Source: CAZDUS01 sp964609375
GTDB lineage: Bacteria > Verrucomicrobiota > Kiritimatiellia > CAIKKV01 > CAITUY01
Reading direction: 5' to 3'
Assembly: GCA_964609375.1 (NCBI GenBank)
Contig: CAZSSA010000100.1
Span: 1-7,842 of the forward strand
DNA: 7,842 bases
Part shown: one piece after another, positions 6,701 to 7,842 of the stretch
Numbering within the stretch: the stretch's first letter is position 1
How the letters are laid out: each line of letters starts with the position of its first letter
Program-made: the position numbers and the translations under genes
Notes under the pieces: model-generated
What the model saw: only the letters and a program-made list of their open reading frames with translations
What the model was told of the DNA's origin: nothing
The model's database searches: none

Positions 6701-6752
6701 CTCCGTGCCTCGGTGCCTCTAGCCGTACTCGGCGGGTGGTGAATCCTGATTT
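6701..6752 (-). repeat. right 52-bp terminal inverted repeat
   Basis: This is an exact inverse complement of 6152-6203 over 52 bp. Homology beyond it on the inner side is only patchy (shared CGCCAA and A-rich blocks) up to the hairpin, so identity drops abruptly at the end of the 52 bp. Confidence 0.95.
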
Positions 6753-6792
6753 GAATTATCGCGGAGGCCGGATGGTGGGGCCATCGAACTAT

Positions 6793-6916
6793 TTCCTGAG
6801 TCCCAAGACGGGACACCCAAATCCGTAATCGCCTACCTGCAAATCAATAACTTACGACAGATATTCACCCCAACTCGGAACTCAGGCGGCAGGACAGGTC
6901 CTTTTCCAGCTCTCTT
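6793..6916 (+). repeat. dispersed repeat, copy 2 (unit B then unit A)
   Basis: Positions 6793-6892 align without gaps to 6046-6145 at 78% identity. Positions 6886-6916 match 6017-6047 with one mismatch. The strongest conserved block is ACACCCAAATCCGTAATCG. It lies 40 bp outside the right end of the foldback element and has the same orientation as copy 1, so the two copies bracket the element as direct repeats. Confidence 0.8.
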
Positions 6917-6997
6917 GACGGCTTGTCCGGCAGGCGTGTCGCCGTCCTCGGCGCGCATCATGCGCGCCCTCCCATTGGGTTGCGGGCGATAGCCCGC
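6917..6997. terminator. cluster of three short palindromes, possible terminator or REP-like element
   Basis: The three palindromes are GACGGC/GCCGTC (6917-6922 and 6941-6946), GGCGCGCAT-C-ATGCGCGCC (6950-6968) and GCGGGC-GATA-GCCCGC (6982-6997). The last begins 15 nt beyond the stop codon of the gene remnant at 7013 on the minus strand, as a terminator would. No T-run follows on the minus strand, so intrinsic termination is weakly supported and a REP-like role is equally possible. Confidence 0.35.
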
Positions 6998-7012
6998 CTT
7001 GGGGTGAGTCGG

Positions 7013-7135
7013 TTATCTAAACTTGAACACCGATCCCTCCTTCACTTCCACCACCACCTTGCCGCCGCCCACGCGATCCGTGAGCAGACCGATATCGGCG
7101 GGGTATAGATGTTGGGCTTGCACACCTTAGCCCCA
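7013..7135 (-). pseudogene. frameshifted 3' remnant of an unidentified gene
   Basis: Before a TAA at 7015-7013 the minus strand reads ADIGLLTDRVGGGKVVVEVK then EGSVFKFR, a plausible beta-strand-rich protein C-terminus with GC-rich third positions. Its frame is closed 38 codons upstream by TAA (7129-7127). In a neighbouring frame AKVCKPNIYTP (about 7131-7099) would join smoothly to ADIGLLTD if one base were restored near 7098, giving IYTPADIGLL. That frame in turn closes at a TAG upstream. It therefore looks like the tail of a decayed gene. Family not recognised; a chance open segment is possible. Confidence 0.4.
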
Positions 7136-7171
7136 CCCGTTGCCTGTCCCCGCCGCTATCTCGAGCCGCGC

Positions 7172-7187
7172 TTTCTGCCTTTCTGCC
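7172..7187. repeat. 8-bp tandem duplication TTTCTGCC x2
   Basis: This is a short perfect tandem repeat within the 60-nt gap between the gene remnant and the PATR gene stop. No terminator hairpin with a T-run is seen after that stop. Confidence 0.6.
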
Positions 7188-7195
7188 TCGACGGT

Positions 7196-7842
7196 TCATC
7201 TGCAACGGAATATGGTTCCCGCTGAGTACCCGAGGATGACACTCGTTCCCTGTCTATGCACCGTGTAGCCGTCAAGGCCGCTGACGGTCCAACCGGAGAG
7301 GTCCGCGGCGCCCGGGCCACTGAGTGCGGCCGCGGTGAACAGGGTGGGCGTGGACGGCAGGTCGCCGGAAATCTGGCTCACCTGAACCGTCGCCACGGCG
7401 GGGAGCGTCAGCGTGCCGCTGGCGCCCTTCAGTTCCAGGAGATCGCCCACGCCGTTCTGGCATTGCCACTGGTACACCGCTCCCTCGACCAGCGTCACCG
7501 CGCCGGTGACCGTCAGCGTTCCAACCCCCGCGCTGCCGGGCGCGAGCGCCCCACTGGCGCCGACACCGAGCGTGTTCCCGCCAACATCCACAACGTCGCT
7601 TCCGGTGAGCCCGCCGAGATTGTAGGTGTTGTTGCCGGCCACGGTGAAGGTGACCCGCTGGCTGCCCGCGGCGCCGGTGTCGAGCGTGCTCTTCTGCAGG
7701 GCGTTGACGTTGTTGACCGCCAGCGTGCCGGCGACCACCGTGGTGTTGCCGGTGTAGGTGTTGGCCCCGCCGAGAACCAGCGGCGAGGTCCCGCTGTTCT
7801 GGATCACCTCGGTCACGTTCGGGCCGATCACCGAGTCCACGG
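7196..7842 (-). CDS. autotransporter-associated beta-strand (PATR) repeat protein, C-terminal part (5' end beyond window)
   Basis: The frame is open from the right edge to a stop at 7198-7196, leaving about 215 visible residues. The GTG at 7840 is probably an internal valine. A typical PATR unit is visible near the left of the fragment (SPLVLGGANTYTGNTTVVAG then TLAVNN). It is followed by Gly/Ala/Val/Thr-rich beta-helix-like sequence (NTLGVGASGALAPGSAGVG, TLTVTGAVTLVEGAVYQWQ) and the C-terminus GTSVILGYSAGTIFRCR. Such proteins in PVC bacteria are large, secreted or surface-exposed beta-solenoids. There is no C-terminal membrane barrel and no PEP-CTERM-like anchor, so it is not a classical type V autotransporter despite the domain name. 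It is oriented like the hydrolase operon but lies 1.6 kb upstream, so it is probably a separate transcript. Confidence 0.8.
   Translation of the reverse strand, partial: VDSVIGPNVTEVIQNSGTSPLVLGGANTYTGNTTVVAGTLAVNNVNALQKSTLDTGAAGSQRVTFTVAGNNTYNLGGLTGSDVVDVGGNTLGVGASGALAPGSAGVGTLTVTGAVTLVEGAVYQWQCQNGVGDLLELKGASGTLTLPAVATVQVSQISGDLPSTPTLFTAAALSGPGAADLSGWTVSGLDGYTVHRQGTSVILGYSAGTIFRCR

Larger units (their letters stand above)
6152..6752. mobile_element. 601-bp foldback (MITE-like) element with 52-bp perfect terminal inverted repeats
   Basis: The ends 6152-6203 and 6701-6752 are exact inverse complements. The arms remain homologous further in. After a diverged 32/42-nt gap each has a long hairpin (6236-6287; 6610-6658), then a shared block GAAGGAA-N5-AGAGGGGGAG-AAG (left 6294-6319, right 6603-6575 inverted; the right copy has 3 extra nt). 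The middle (6320-6574) holds a GxxExxY gene fragment. There is no transposase and no clear target-site duplication (flanks TAACAT and GAATTA). It could be a non-autonomous transposon, an invertible segment or a gene bracketed by two inverted copies of a dispersed repeat. The structure is certain; mobility is inferred. Confidence 0.6.

Noticed and set aside
5709..7195. CRISPR array, tRNA or attC site in the repeat-rich intergenic region
   Set aside because: There are no regularly spaced short repeats, no cloverleaf, and no pair of RYYYAAC/GTTRRRY cores with suitable spacing.

Overview
The window is GC-rich, and all of its recognisable genes lie on the minus strand. Three things together point to the PVC superphylum (Verrucomicrobiota, Kiritimatiellota or Lentisphaerota): a pair of large unusual glycoside hydrolases, a secreted protein with autotransporter-associated beta-strand (PATR) repeats, and a remnant of a GxxExxY gene among dispersed repeats. 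This is inference from gene families; there is no rRNA or other phylogenetic marker here.

Layout on the + strand. Positions 1-1985 hold a 5'-complete, 3'-truncated GHL6-like glycosidase. Positions 1987-5460 hold a multidomain clan GH-A-like glycoside hydrolase of about 1157 residues. Reading along the minus strand, the large hydrolase comes first and the GHL6-like gene follows after one nucleotide (TAA-C-ATG), so they form a tight two-gene unit that may continue past the left edge. A strong sigma70-type promoter (TTGACA, 16 nt, TATAGT) lies upstream at 5611-5638. Its -35 box sits exactly inside a perfect 7-N7-7 dyad, a good candidate operator.

Positions 5646-7195 contain no intact gene but are rich in structure. 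They include a CCCCTCC/GGAGGGG palindrome, two diverged direct copies of a 100-bp repeat plus a near-identical 31-bp repeat, and a 601-bp foldback element (6152-6752). The element has perfect 52-bp terminal inverted repeats and one long hairpin in each arm, at matched positions but with different stem sequences. At its centre is an internal fragment of a GxxExxY (PD-(D/E)XK-like) gene. A cluster of three short palindromes and a frameshifted 3' gene remnant follow.

Positions 7196-7842 hold the C-terminal end of a PATR-repeat surface or secreted protein that runs off the right edge.

The two hydrolases probably act together, without signal peptides and so in the cytoplasm, on an unidentified oligosaccharide or glycoside under local repression. 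The repeat-rich intergenic region looks like an accumulation site for small non-autonomous elements. The foldback element and the operator-like dyad are the most interesting items; I see no clear evidence of a complete new defence or mobile system.
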